This document shows, one piece after another, positions 42,668-51,901 of a DNA stretch of 64,000 nt. The stretch lies in contig JAJRSD010000107.1 of assembly GCA_024278975.1 (NCBI GenBank), forward strand, positions 1 through 64,000, read 5' to 3'. The stretch comes from Bacteroidota bacterium (GTDB lineage: Bacteria > Bacteroidota > Bacteroidia > Bacteroidales > Prolixibacteraceae). The notes beneath the pieces were generated by a model. It saw only the letters and a program-made list of their open reading frames with translations, had not been told where the DNA came from and ran no database searches. Made by a program: the position numbers and the translations under genes. Position 1 is the first letter of the stretch, and every line of letters begins with the position of its first letter.

Positions 42668-44146
42668 ATGAAACTCTTACTAACTATTATTTTAATCTCA
42701 TCTCTTTTCTACTCTTGCAGTAATTTAAAGGAACAAACTCAGCAAAAACCCAATATCCTTTTTATTGCTGTCGACGATTTACGATCAGAATTAAATTGTT
42801 ATGGAAATAGCCATATTAAATCGCCAAATCTGGATAAGCTGGCAAGCGAGGGGTTTTTGTTTACCAACCACTATGTAAATATTCCAACCTGTGGTGCATC
42901 GCGACAGTGTTTGCTCACCGGGCAACTGCCGGTTTCTAAAGCATACTTGGGCAATGGAATTACTGCAAATACTTTATCAGTTCAACCCGAAAAAGAGATT
43001 CCCGAAACTTTTATCCATCAACTAAAAAGAAATGGATATTATACTGTGGGAATTGGAAAAATATCACACCACCCCGACGGTTATGTTTATGGTTATCTCG
43101 AACCTAAAAGTGACAAATTAGAGCTGCCTTATAGTTGGGACGAGATGCTGCTCGACGATAAAAAGTGGGGGAGTGGTCATAACGCATTTTTTGGTTATGC
43201 CGATGGAACCAATCGTAATACACTGAAAAAAATGGTAAAACCCTACGAGTGTGCCGATGTTGACGATACTGCGTATGTTGACGGTTTAACTGCAAATCTG
43301 GCAATTAAAAAGTTAGGTGAATTAAAAGAGAAAGGAGAACCATTTTTTCTCGGTGTTGGATTTTTTAAGCCGCACTTGCCATTCACCGCTCCTAAAAAAT
43401 ATTGGGATTTGTATAACGAAGATGAAATTCCGATTGCACCTTTTGCCGCTATTCCCGAAAATTCGAGTAAAGCAAGTTTACACGGTAGTGGCGAATTCAA
43501 TCAATATAAACTTGGCGAAGAGAAGGCCTCGTTAAATGCAACTGTTTCAGATGAATATGCACGAAAAGTGCGGCACGCATATTTTGCATGTGTAAGTTTT
43601 GTTGATGCCCAGATTGGGAAAGTTTTGGCTGAACTGGAAAAGCAAGGTTTAGCTGAAAATACAATCGTTGTAGTTTGGGGCGACCACGGCTGGCATTTAG
43701 GCGACCAGATGGTTTGGGGAACACATACCATTTTCGAAAGGGCTTTAAAAAGTGCATTTATTATGAGAGTTCCGGGAATAAAAAATGGGAAAACAATCAA
43801 TAAAATTGTTAGTACAACCGATATTTATCCAACTTTAATGGAGTTGTGCGAAACACCAGTAAATCATTCTTTAGACGGAGAGAGTTTAACAGTATTAATG
43901 AAAAATCAGGATGATAAAACGTGGCGAAATACAGCTTATAGTTATTACCGCAACGGGATTTCGGTGCGCACTGAAGATTATCGGATGATGAAATATTTCA
44001 AGAAACAAGAGCCTGAAATTGAGCTGTACAACCACAATACCGACCCCAACGAAACAAAAAATATTGCAGCGGAAAATCCTGAGGTCGTTAATAAACTGCT
44101 ACCTGTTTTGGAGTTGGGAAATACCGGATTATATGAAAAAAAATAG
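42668..44146 (+). CDS. Lipoprotein sulfatase with CxAxR active site (iduronate-sulfatase-like)
   Basis: A 492-aa S1-type sulfatase exported as a lipoprotein ('LFYSC'). 'NILFIAVDDLRSELNCYG' gives the metal Asp pair and resembles iduronate-2-sulfatases. The catalytic motif is 'CGASRQCLLTG' (Cys75 to Arg79), with Ala where Pro is usual (CxAxR, not CxPxR). 'WGDHGWHLGDQMVWGTHTIFE' supplies the second metal ligands. It acts on sulfated glycans after conversion of Cys75 to formylglycine. Its stop codon directly abuts the stop of the convergent E1 gene. Confidence 0.9.
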   Translation: MKLLLTIILISSLFYSCSNLKEQTQQKPNILFIAVDDLRSELNCYGNSHIKSPNLDKLASEGFLFTNHYVNIPTCGASRQCLLTGQLPVSKAYLGNGITANTLSVQPEKEIPETFIHQLKRNGYYTVGIGKISHHPDGYVYGYLEPKSDKLELPYSWDEMLLDDKKWGSGHNAFFGYADGTNRNTLKKMVKPYECADVDDTAYVDGLTANLAIKKLGELKEKGEPFFLGVGFFKPHLPFTAPKKYWDLYNEDEIPIAPFAAIPENSSKASLHGSGEFNQYKLGEEKASLNATVSDEYARKVRHAYFACVSFVDAQIGKVLAELEKQGLAENTIVVVWGDHGWHLGDQMVWGTHTIFERALKSAFIMRVPGIKNGKTINKIVSTTDIYPTLMELCETPVNHSLDGESLTVLMKNQDDKTWRNTAYSYYRNGISVRTEDYRMMKYFKKQEPEIELYNHNTDPNETKNIAAENPEVVNKLLPVLELGNTGLYEKK

Positions 44147-46558
44147 TTAAAGTTGAGGGAATCTCGTCTCATCAACTTCGCGCATCATCTCATAAACATT
44201 TCTGAAAAGACGTTCAACGTTTGGTTTCGAGAAATATTCACCATCGATTCCATAAGCGGGTCGGTGTTCCATTGCCGAAAGTGTACGTGGTGCAGTATCT
44301 AAATAATTAAAGACTTTTTGCTCTTCCATAACTTTTTGCATCATATACGCGGTTGCTCCACCCGGAACATCTTCGTCAACAAAAATTACTTTATTGGTTT
44401 TTTTAACCGACTGCAAAATTACATGGTTAACATCAAACGGCATTAAAGTTTGCACGTCGATAACTTCTGCCGAAATATCTTTAAACTCATAAAGCAATTT
44501 CGCTGCTTTCAGTGCGTGATGTACATTCCACGCGTAGGTAACAATTGTAATATCTGTTCCTTCTCTCATTATTTCAGGAATGCCAAGCGGAACTTTATAT
44601 TCTCCCGGATTTGCCGGAAGTTTCTCTTTTAGATTGTATCCTTTTAAAGGTTCGATTACCAGAGCGGGGTCGTTTGCTTCTAAAAGTGTGTTGTAAAAAC
44701 CTGCCGCCTGTGTCATATTTCGCGGCACACACAAATACATTCCACGTAACGAACCCAGCAACATTTGCATTGGCGAACCGGCATGCCAGATACCTTGCAA
44801 CTGATGCCCTCGCGTGCGCACAATAAGCGGAGCAGCCTGTTTGCCTTTTGTACGATATTGCATTGTTGCCAAATCATCACTCAATTGCGACTGTGCATAA
44901 ATAACATAATCGAGATACTGAATTTCAGCAATCGGTCGGAAGCCGCGCAACGCAAGTCCAATTCCTTGTCCAATAATTGTCGCCTCGCGAATTCCTGTGT
45001 CCGAAACCCGTTCAACTCCATATTTGGCTTGCATCCCTTTCATTCCCTGATTTACCCCGCCAAGCTTTCCTGTATCTTCACCAAAAGTTACAAGGTTTGG
45101 GTATTTTTCGAATAGAATATCAAAGTTTTTATTGATTATTTCTGAGCCATTTACTTCAATCGAATTATTGTCGTAAACCGGTTTCGTCTCTTTAACATTC
45201 AATGCCGAATCGGCACCGGTTCTATATAATTTGCCATTATAAAATTCTGCGGTACGCTCTTCGTATCGTTTTATCCAATCTTTCAATTCGATTCGCTCTT
45301 GCTGGACTTCTTTATTCAGATGAATTTCCAGATTTAAACGTTTGGCAAAACTTAAATGAGAACGTCGGGTTGGAAATGTTTTTTTTGTTACCCTTTCAAA
45401 TCTACGATTACTTTGCAGGCTGGTTTTTTTGTCTAATTTTCCAAGAATCTCTTTTAGTTCTGTACGCTCTTTTAAGTACCCCTCCGAGTAATTGTTCCAG
45501 GCTTTTTTCCGTGCAACTTTTGCTCGTTTTTTAGCCTTGTTTTCAATTTCTGTTAATGTATCTAAATCGGCTGTCCCACTATCAATCAGCCACTTTCTCA
45601 TTTGGTTTACACTGTCGTATTCATTTTCCCAGACAAGACGTTCTTTTGTTTTATACCGCTCGTGCGAGCCCGATGTTGAATGCCCCTGCGGTTGTGTAAC
45701 TTCGTAAATATGAAACAGTGCAGGAGTGTGCGTTTTGCGACAGTTTGCAATTCCTTTTGCAAATGTTTTTACGAGTTCCTGATAGTCCCATCCTTTACAT
45801 TTGTAAATCGAAATTCCGTTTGTATTTTTTTCTTTCTGAAATCCTTTTAACGCTTCCGAAATACTCGATTTTGTAGTTTGCAATTCAATTGGTACGCTAA
45901 TTCCAAAACCATCGTCGTACACTGCAACTGCCAACGGAACCTGCATTACACCGGCTGCGTTTATCGTCTCAAAAAATATTCCTTCCGTTGTGCTTGCATC
46001 GCCGATACTCCCGAATGCCACTTCGTTTCCGGTAATATTATTTTTTAGCTCTTTTTTTAATGAAGGTTTTTGTCTCACAATTTTCGATGCCTGTGCCAAA
46101 CCCAGCAAACGTGGCATTTGTCCGGCTGTTGGAGAAATATCGGAAGCAGAATTATAATGATTTAATAAATCTTTTATTTCGCCATTATCATTTATATTTT
46201 GGGTGCTAAAATGGTTGTTGAAATTTCGTCCTGCTGTCGATGGATTTATACTTTCATTTGTATCACCATAAATCATCGAAAAAAATTCCTCGGGTTGAAG
46301 TAGCCCGAGTGCAAGCATAAAAGTCTGATCGCGGTAGTATCCCGAGCGCCAGTCACCTTTCCTGAAAGCTTTAGCATAAGCAATTTGAGCCACCTCTTTT
46401 CCATCGCCAAAAATTCCGAAATGTGCACGACCGTTGTGAACTTCGCGTCTGCCCAAAATACTTAACTGCCTGCTTAATAAGGCAATGTAATAATCTTCGA
46501 GTGCTTCTTTTTGTTTTATTTTATTTATAGTGGTCAAGTCTATTTCTTCTTTGTACAT
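44147..46558 (-). CDS. Fused alpha/beta E1 component of 2-oxoacid dehydrogenase
   Basis: An 803-aa single-chain E1, with an alpha-type half (about 1-370) and a beta-type half (about 470-803), a fusion common in Bacteroidota. The TPP motif 'GSIGDASTTEGIFFETINAA...YDDGFGIS' lies near residue 180. The beta half has 'VTFGEDTGKLGGVNQG', 'LDYVIYAQSQLSDDLATMQYR' and the C-terminal transketolase region. It probably decarboxylates branched-chain 2-oxoacids (or pyruvate) and passes acyl groups to an E2 not present here. It is monocistronic, its 3' end touching the convergent sulfatase. Substrate is inferred. Confidence 0.88.
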   Translation of the reverse strand: MYKEEIDLTTINKIKQKEALEDYYIALLSRQLSILGRREVHNGRAHFGIFGDGKEVAQIAYAKAFRKGDWRSGYYRDQTFMLALGLLQPEEFFSMIYGDTNESINPSTAGRNFNNHFSTQNINDNGEIKDLLNHYNSASDISPTAGQMPRLLGLAQASKIVRQKPSLKKELKNNITGNEVAFGSIGDASTTEGIFFETINAAGVMQVPLAVAVYDDGFGISVPIELQTTKSSISEALKGFQKEKNTNGISIYKCKGWDYQELVKTFAKGIANCRKTHTPALFHIYEVTQPQGHSTSGSHERYKTKERLVWENEYDSVNQMRKWLIDSGTADLDTLTEIENKAKKRAKVARKKAWNNYSEGYLKERTELKEILGKLDKKTSLQSNRRFERVTKKTFPTRRSHLSFAKRLNLEIHLNKEVQQERIELKDWIKRYEERTAEFYNGKLYRTGADSALNVKETKPVYDNNSIEVNGSEIINKNFDILFEKYPNLVTFGEDTGKLGGVNQGMKGMQAKYGVERVSDTGIREATIIGQGIGLALRGFRPIAEIQYLDYVIYAQSQLSDDLATMQYRTKGKQAAPLIVRTRGHQLQGIWHAGSPMQMLLGSLRGMYLCVPRNMTQAAGFYNTLLEANDPALVIEPLKGYNLKEKLPANPGEYKVPLGIPEIMREGTDITIVTYAWNVHHALKAAKLLYEFKDISAEVIDVQTLMPFDVNHVILQSVKKTNKVIFVDEDVPGGATAYMMQKVMEEQKVFNYLDTAPRTLSAMEHRPAYGIDGEYFSKPNVERLFRNVYEMMREVDETRFPQL

Positions 46559-46831
46559 CGCTTAAAATACCTTTTCGTCTTATATTCGAATTAATAACAT
46601 TTGAGATTTGGAATTGTTTACTCAAATAATTTCGCAGGCTTTGTCCATCCTAAGTAGTCAGACGGTTGTTATTTTTCTTTTATCCATTAACCCCTGCAGT
46701 TGCGGAGGCAAAGAATATTCATGTTTTACAAACTCTATAAAAACAACGGCAAAATATACACCTTTCAATAAATTTGAAATCCAATTATTAATGGTATTTT
46801 TAGGAATTAAATCAACTTAAAACTTCATCAA

Positions 46832-48670
46832 ATGAAAACTTCTTCTTTATTAAAAAATATTCGCAATATTTTTATTTTTAGTTTAATAGCTTTCTCATCT
46901 TTTGCCACAGAATTTTATGTGTCTCCAAACGGTAGCGACGATAATTCAGGAACAAAAAACAGACCTTTTGCAACTTTAGAGAGGGCAAAAATTGCTGTTC
47001 AGAATTCTATTCAGAATAAAAATAATATTGATTTTACCATTTGGATTGCTGATGGTATTTATGAAATTGAAAGTCCTTTGATTTTTAACCCGGAGTTTTT
47101 TGGTGATAAAATTAATGTTCGTATAAAAGCGATAAAAAAAGCCAATCCTGTTATTTCTGGTGGAAAAGTTTTAACCGGCTGGACAAAAAATGAAAATGGA
47201 TTTTGGGTTGCTGAATTACCGGAAAAAGGAGATTGGAATCCGCGGGAGCTATTTATTAACAACAAACGAGCAATGCGAGCTCGGCATCCAAACAGCGGCT
47301 ATTTAGAGGTTAAAAAGGTGGGCGACGATCGTCGTACAAATTTTCAATTTAGCGAAGGAGATTTTCCAATCCCCAAAAATGTAAAAGGAGTGGAGTTGAT
47401 TTTACTTCACGATTGGTCGATTTCGCGAATTGGAGTTAAGAGTATTGACTCACGAAATAATAGATTGACGGCAGTTGATTCCATCGGGGCAAAAAGTCCA
47501 GCATTTTTTAATCTTGATAACTGGGATAAAAATCCCCGCTATTTTCTCGAAAATACAATTGAATTTTTAGATGCTGATTTCGAATGGTTTTTAGACTCTG
47601 AAACAAGGAAAATATATTTAAAACTACCTGAATTACAAAGTCCTGAATCACTGCAAATTATAGTGCCTTTTGCTTCCGGTCTAATTCAAATTAAAGGAGA
47701 GGAGAACTCTCCGGTAAAAAATATTCATTTTGAAGGTATTACATTTAAACATAGTAACTGGGAGATTCCTGTTAAAGGATATTGTGGAGTGCAGGCCTGT
47801 TTTTATGATTCCCGTCTTTCTAAGCCAGAAAAAGGTTGGTCGGCAGTGCCGGCTGCAGTAAAAGTTAAATTTGCTGAAAACTGTTCTTTTAGTAATTGTA
47901 GTTTTGAAAATCTTGGTGGTTCAGGATTATGGTTGTCAACCGGTTGTAATTCGTGTTCGGTTATTAACTCCGTTTTTTATGATATTTCGGGAAATGGAAT
48001 TATGATTGGCGAGGGACACGACCGTTTTATTGATGGAGAAGTGTGGTGGAAAAAAGTACCTGAGCAAACTGCAACAGGAAATATGGTTGATAATTGCAGG
48101 GTTGAAAACTGTGGAGTTCAGTTTTTTGGGGCAATCGGTATTTGGTGCGGAATTACCGCCGAAACAACTATTGAGAATAGCGAGATTATGAGTTTACCAT
48201 ATTCAGGGATATCAATCGGGTGGGAGTGGAGTCCGGCAAAAACTCCCTGTAGGAATAATGTAATCGATGGAAATCACATTCATCATATAATGCAAAAGTT
48301 AAGCGATGGCGGAGGAATTTACATGCTTGGTTTGCAACCGGATAGCAAATTAATAAATAATCAAATTCACGATGTTAAAATAAATGCCGGGCGTGCAGAG
48401 AGTAACGGAATGTTTCTCGACGAAGGAACAACCGACGTTGTTGTTGCGAACAACCTGATTTATAATATTGCAAAATCGCCGCTTCGGTTTCATCGGGCAA
48501 CCACAAATTTGGTAAAGGAGAATTATCTGTTTTGTACCGGTGACAATCCTCCAATTCGTTATAACAGAACTAACGAGGATGATATTAAAAAGGTTGATAA
48601 CAGAGTGTTTTCGGAGAGTGATGAGGATTATTTAAAGGAGCTGAAAAAGGCAATTAAAAAGTGGAAATAA
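46832..48670 (+). CDS. Secreted right-handed parallel beta-helix protein
   Basis: A 612-aa exported protein (signal to about residue 24, 'SSFATE'). It begins 'FYVSPNGSDDNSGTKNRPFATLERAKIAV', the usual opening of pectate-lyase-fold glycan-active enzymes. Parallel beta-helix coils run from about 290 to 580, for example 'NCSFSNCSFENLGGSGLWLS' and 'NNQIHDVKINAGRAESNGMFLDEG'. The architecture resembles glycoside hydrolase family GH141 and related helices, but I cannot fix the family. It is likely to cut a polysaccharide. It lies near two sulfatases and the keto-sugar genes but has no SusCD partner. Confidence 0.78.
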   Translation: MKTSSLLKNIRNIFIFSLIAFSSFATEFYVSPNGSDDNSGTKNRPFATLERAKIAVQNSIQNKNNIDFTIWIADGIYEIESPLIFNPEFFGDKINVRIKAIKKANPVISGGKVLTGWTKNENGFWVAELPEKGDWNPRELFINNKRAMRARHPNSGYLEVKKVGDDRRTNFQFSEGDFPIPKNVKGVELILLHDWSISRIGVKSIDSRNNRLTAVDSIGAKSPAFFNLDNWDKNPRYFLENTIEFLDADFEWFLDSETRKIYLKLPELQSPESLQIIVPFASGLIQIKGEENSPVKNIHFEGITFKHSNWEIPVKGYCGVQACFYDSRLSKPEKGWSAVPAAVKVKFAENCSFSNCSFENLGGSGLWLSTGCNSCSVINSVFYDISGNGIMIGEGHDRFIDGEVWWKKVPEQTATGNMVDNCRVENCGVQFFGAIGIWCGITAETTIENSEIMSLPYSGISIGWEWSPAKTPCRNNVIDGNHIHHIMQKLSDGGGIYMLGLQPDSKLINNQIHDVKINAGRAESNGMFLDEGTTDVVVANNLIYNIAKSPLRFHRATTNLVKENYLFCTGDNPPIRYNRTNEDDIKKVDNRVFSESDEDYLKELKKAIKKWK

Positions 48671-48702
48671 GAATTTTAGTTTATAAGTAAAAAAAATAAA
48701 AT

Positions 48703-49395
48703 ATGATATTTCCGGAAAAACTAATACACGGCACTCTAATAAAACGCTACAAACGATTTTTGGCAGATGTTAGATTAGACGATGGAACAGAGGTTGTTGC
48801 ACATTGCACAAACTCAGGCTCGATGAAAAGTTGCCTGGAAAATGGTGCTGAGGTTTATTTAACATTTGTAAACGACCCAAGACGTAAAACAAAATTCACC
48901 TGGGAAATGATTAAAATAAATGGCGACTGGGTTGGAATAAATACCGGTAATCCAAATAAACTTGCTTTCGAAGCAATTTCTGCCGGAACTATTCCTGAAT
49001 TAGCAGGTTACACAAATGTAAAAAGAGAGGTAACATTTGGCGATTCGCGTTTCGATGTATTTGCCGAAAACGAAAATGAGCAATGTTTTGTGGAGGTTAA
49101 AAATGTTTCGTTGAAAGAGGGGAAATATGCGTTGTTTCCTGATTCTGTTACAACCCGTGGACAAAAGCATTTACGAACTTTAATGGAGGTGAAATCAAAA
49201 GGTATTCGTGCGGTAATGTTGTACATTATTCAACGCAGCGATGTGGAAATTTTTGCAACCGCCTCTGAAATTGACCCAAAGTACGCCGATTTATTAAAAA
49301 AAGCAGTTAATGCAGGAGTTGAAGTTATTCCAATGCAGGCAAAAGTAACTCCTGTAAAAATTGAACTTTTAAAAAAGTTGCCTTTTGAAATATAG
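48703..49395 (+). CDS. sfsA: SfsA family DNA/RNA nuclease
   Basis: A 230-aa SfsA. N-terminal OB-like part 'LIHGTLIKRYKRFLADVRLDDG' with 'VVAHCTNSGSM', then the nuclease-like domain 'DSRFDVFAENENEQCFVEVKNVSL' (E-x-K) and 'FPDSVTTRGQKHLRTL'. SfsA was named for sugar fermentation stimulation and binds or cleaves DNA. It starts 32 bp after the beta-helix gene. A weak hairpin (ATGGAG/CTCCAT, 49400-49418) follows. Confidence 0.92.
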   Translation: MIFPEKLIHGTLIKRYKRFLADVRLDDGTEVVAHCTNSGSMKSCLENGAEVYLTFVNDPRRKTKFTWEMIKINGDWVGINTGNPNKLAFEAISAGTIPELAGYTNVKREVTFGDSRFDVFAENENEQCFVEVKNVSLKEGKYALFPDSVTTRGQKHLRTLMEVKSKGIRAVMLYIIQRSDVEIFATASEIDPKYADLLKKAVNAGVEVIPMQAKVTPVKIELLKKLPFEI

Positions 49396-49447
49396 GGAGA
49401 TGGAGTTTCCAGCTCCATACACTTTCTTTTAACAGGTCAGGTAAATA

Positions 49448-49963
49448 TTATTCTTTCTTCTCAATATCAATAATATCACCGTAATACGACATTGTGCTTC
49501 GGTTTGTACTATTTACGCTTAATGAAGTAGAGCCCGTTTCTGCAATCTGAAAAAAGAAAACCAGTCTGTCGGTTTTGTTGCTTACTTCAAATTTAATCTC
49601 GTAGCCTTTTTTTGTATTCTTAAACTCGTAATTCTCAATGGGTTGGGTAAAATCCATTGGCGATCGATTGCTCCCATACTCTGCTGAGTGAGAGCGTCCG
49701 AAGAAAGGTAAATAGCAAAAAATTGTATCATTCTCAATTCGGGCATCATAACTCGATGTTAATGTTTTACTCCTCATTCCCGTTGGAAGTGCCTGTGTAG
49801 CCGAAAAAACATAAGCTTTATTTTCCAGAACTGTTTTTGTCGTTTCAATCTTTAACGCTTCTCTCGCAGCTTTTTTCTCTTTTCTCGATAGCTTCTTTGT
49901 TTCCTGCGCATTGGCAGTTGTAAAAGCTAAAATCAGTATTCCAATAATTATAAAATTTTTCAT
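49448..49963 (-). CDS. DUF4251 secreted protein
   Basis: A 171-aa periplasmic protein of the Bacteroidota DUF4251 family. The start at 49963 gives a clean signal peptide (MKNFIIIGILILAF..NAQ); the ORF-track start adds 22 unlikely residues. A basic stretch ('SRKEKKAAREAL') is followed by an Ig-like beta domain with 'FCYLPFFGRSHSAEYG' and 'YEIKFEVSNKTDRLVFFFQI'. Function is unknown. It is a single gene. Confidence 0.8.
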   Translation of the reverse strand: MKNFIIIGILILAFTTANAQETKKLSRKEKKAAREALKIETTKTVLENKAYVFSATQALPTGMRSKTLTSSYDARIENDTIFCYLPFFGRSHSAEYGSNRSPMDFTQPIENYEFKNTKKGYEIKFEVSNKTDRLVFFFQIAETGSTSLSVNSTNRSTMSYYGDIIDIEKKE

Positions 49964-50086
49964 CACATAATTAATTTTAATATTAACTCTAATAACCACA
50001 AACTTATTGATTTTGTTTAAATTCATCAAAATCTTAACAATTCTTCACTAATAAATCTTATTTTCGGAGTGTAAAATCTAAAGAGT

Positions 50087-50929
50087 ATGAAATACATAGG
50101 AGCACATGTTAGCGCGGCAGGTGGAGTTGAAAATGCACCCGATAATGCACATAAATTAGGAGCAACTGCATTTGCAGTATTCACTAAAAACCAGCGACAG
50201 TGGACAGCAAAACCGCTGACAGATGAAAGTATTGCAGCTTTTAAAGCTAATTGCAAAAAGTATAATTATCAGCCAAATCAAATATTACCGCACGACAGTT
50301 ACCTTATTAATTTGGGGCATCCCGAAAAAGAGCCGCTACAAAAATCGCGAAATGCATTTCTCGATGAATTACAACGATGCGATCAACTTGGATTAGACCG
50401 CTTGAACTTTCATCCCGGAAGTCATCTGAAAAAAACCACCGAAGAGAAGTGTCTTGCAACCATTGCAGAATCGATTAACTGGGCACTCGATAAATCTAAA
50501 GGTGTAATTGCAGTAATCGAAAATACTGCAGGGCAGGGTACAAATTTGGGATTCTCTTTTTATCACCTGAAAAGTATTATCGATAAGGTTAAAGATAAAA
50601 GCAGGGTAGGAGTTTGTATTGATACTTGCCACGCTTTTTCTGCCGGTTACGACTTTAAAACAAAAGCCGGTTTCGAGAAAGTTTTTAAGGAGTTTGATGA
50701 TGTGGTTGGTTTTGAATACTTGAAAGGAATGCATTTGAATGATTCGAAAAAAGCATTGGGTTCGAGGGTTGACAGACATGAAAGTCTGGGAGCTGGAACA
50801 ATTGGATTGGAGCTTTTTGAATGTATAATGAACGACAGCAGGTTTGATGAAATCCCCATGGTTTTAGAAACACCAAACAGTGATATTTGGGCAGAAGAAA
50901 TTCAATTACTCAAAAATATGCAGAGATGA
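50087..50929 (+). CDS. nfo: Endonuclease IV
   Basis: AP endonuclease IV, 280 aa, a tri-zinc TIM barrel that nicks DNA 5' of abasic sites in base-excision repair. Metal ligands are visible in 'LNFHPGSH', 'VIENTAGQG', '[14 protein letters not shown]', 'GMHLNDSK', 'DRHESLGAG' and 'VLETPNS'. Full family length. Its stop overlaps the next start as ATGA. Confidence 0.95.
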   Translation: MKYIGAHVSAAGGVENAPDNAHKLGATAFAVFTKNQRQWTAKPLTDESIAAFKANCKKYNYQPNQILPHDSYLINLGHPEKEPLQKSRNAFLDELQRCDQLGLDRLNFHPGSHLKKTTEEKCLATIAESINWALDKSKGVIAVIENTAGQGTNLGFSFYHLKSIIDKVKDKSRVGVCIDTCHAFSAGYDFKTKAGFEKVFKEFDDVVGFEYLKGMHLNDSKKALGSRVDRHESLGAGTIGLELFECIMNDSRFDEIPMVLETPNSDIWAEEIQLLKNMQR

Positions 50930-51768
50930 ATGAGAGAGTTTATTTGAATGGAGAGTTTATTGCGAAAGAGGAAGCAAAAATATCGCCCAACGACCGCGGG
51001 TTTATATTTGCCGACGGGGTTTATGAAGTGGTAAAATATTATAACGGAAATCCTTTTAGGTACGATGACCACATTGAAAGACTGAAAAGAAGCATTGCGG
51101 CATTGAGTATTGATTTTAACGAAACAGAAAAATTGCACAAGATATTTTATGAGCTACTTTCCGTAAATAATCTTCTAAACATCCATGCTGGAGTTTATTT
51201 GCAAATTACACGTGGAGAGCATAAACGCATTCACAGTTTTCCGGGCGAAATAAAATCAACAATTTATGCTTTTGCATTTGAGTTGCCTTCGAATAACGAC
51301 CATTTAAAAAATGGTATAAAAGTTATTACAAGCGAAGATATTCGCTGGCAGCGTTGCGATATTAAGTCGGTTTCGTTGTTGCCAAACACAATGTTGTTTA
51401 ATAAAGCCACCGAAGCCGGCGCGGGTGAGTGTGTTTTAGTTCGCGACGGTTTTATTACCGAAGCAACACATTCGAGCGTGCTTGGTGTTAAAAATGGCGT
51501 AGTAATTACACGTCCGCTTTCAAATTTAATTTTATCAGGAATTACCCGAAAAGTGATTTTGGAAATTTGTGCAGATATAAATATTCCGGTCGAAGAGAGG
51601 TTGTTATCTGAAAAGGAGCTGTATAAAATGGATGAGGTTATTATTGCCGGAACAGGGAGTGAAATTACACCTGTCGTACAAATTAATGATAAATTAGTTG
51701 GCGATGGAAATCCCGGGGAGATTACAAAACTCATTCAGCAAAAGTTTTTCGAATTGGTAAAAAGATGA
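50926..51768 (+). CDS. Class IV aminotransferase (D-amino-acid aminotransferase-like)
   Basis: A 280-aa fold-type IV PLP enzyme. The ORF-track start lies inside nfo; the ATG at 50926 overlaps the nfo stop. '[37 protein letters not shown]' is the class opening, the catalytic lysine is in '[12 protein letters not shown]', and '[13 protein letters not shown]' and '[12 protein letters not shown]' bind PLP phosphate. It is closest in style to D-alanine aminotransferase, making D-amino acids for peptidoglycan; a branched-chain role is less likely. Confidence 0.87.
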   Translation: MNERVYLNGEFIAKEEAKISPNDRGFIFADGVYEVVKYYNGNPFRYDDHIERLKRSIAALSIDFNETEKLHKIFYELLSVNNLLNIHAGVYLQITRGEHKRIHSFPGEIKSTIYAFAFELPSNNDHLKNGIKVITSEDIRWQRCDIKSVSLLPNTMLFNKATEAGAGECVLVRDGFITEATHSSVLGVKNGVVITRPLSNLILSGITRKVILEICADINIPVEERLLSEKELYKMDEVIIAGTGSEITPVVQINDKLVGDGNPGEITKLIQQKFFELVKR

Positions 51769-51830
51769 AATTGTTTGCAAGTCAATTGGCAGGTTTCGAG
51801 TGTGTTATCCGGTTTGCCGATTGACTGATT

Positions 51831-51874
51831 CGGGATCTGTATTTAATTAATGATGCTGAAATAAAGTATGACGT
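51831..51874. repeat. Dispersed intergenic repeat, degraded copy 3
   Basis: CGGGATCTG..GATGCTGAAATAAAGTATGACGT matches the right half of copies 1 and 2 but has lost the TTCAGC arm. A separate hairpin (GTCAATTGGC 51781-51790 with GCCGATTGAC 51816-51825) lies just left of it, between the convergent aminotransferase and recG. Confidence 0.5.
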
Positions 51875-51901
51875 TCAGGTACAGAATTATTATCCTTGAT
51901 G

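Noticed and set aside
46608-46820. A 70-aa plus-strand ORF upstream of the beta-helix gene
   Set aside because: No recognisable domain, odd composition, and it fills an intergenic region that must hold the downstream promoter.
49400-49418. ATGGAG/CTCCAT hairpin after sfsA as a terminator
   Set aside because: Only a 6-bp stem without a clear T-tail; kept as a remark in the gene entry.
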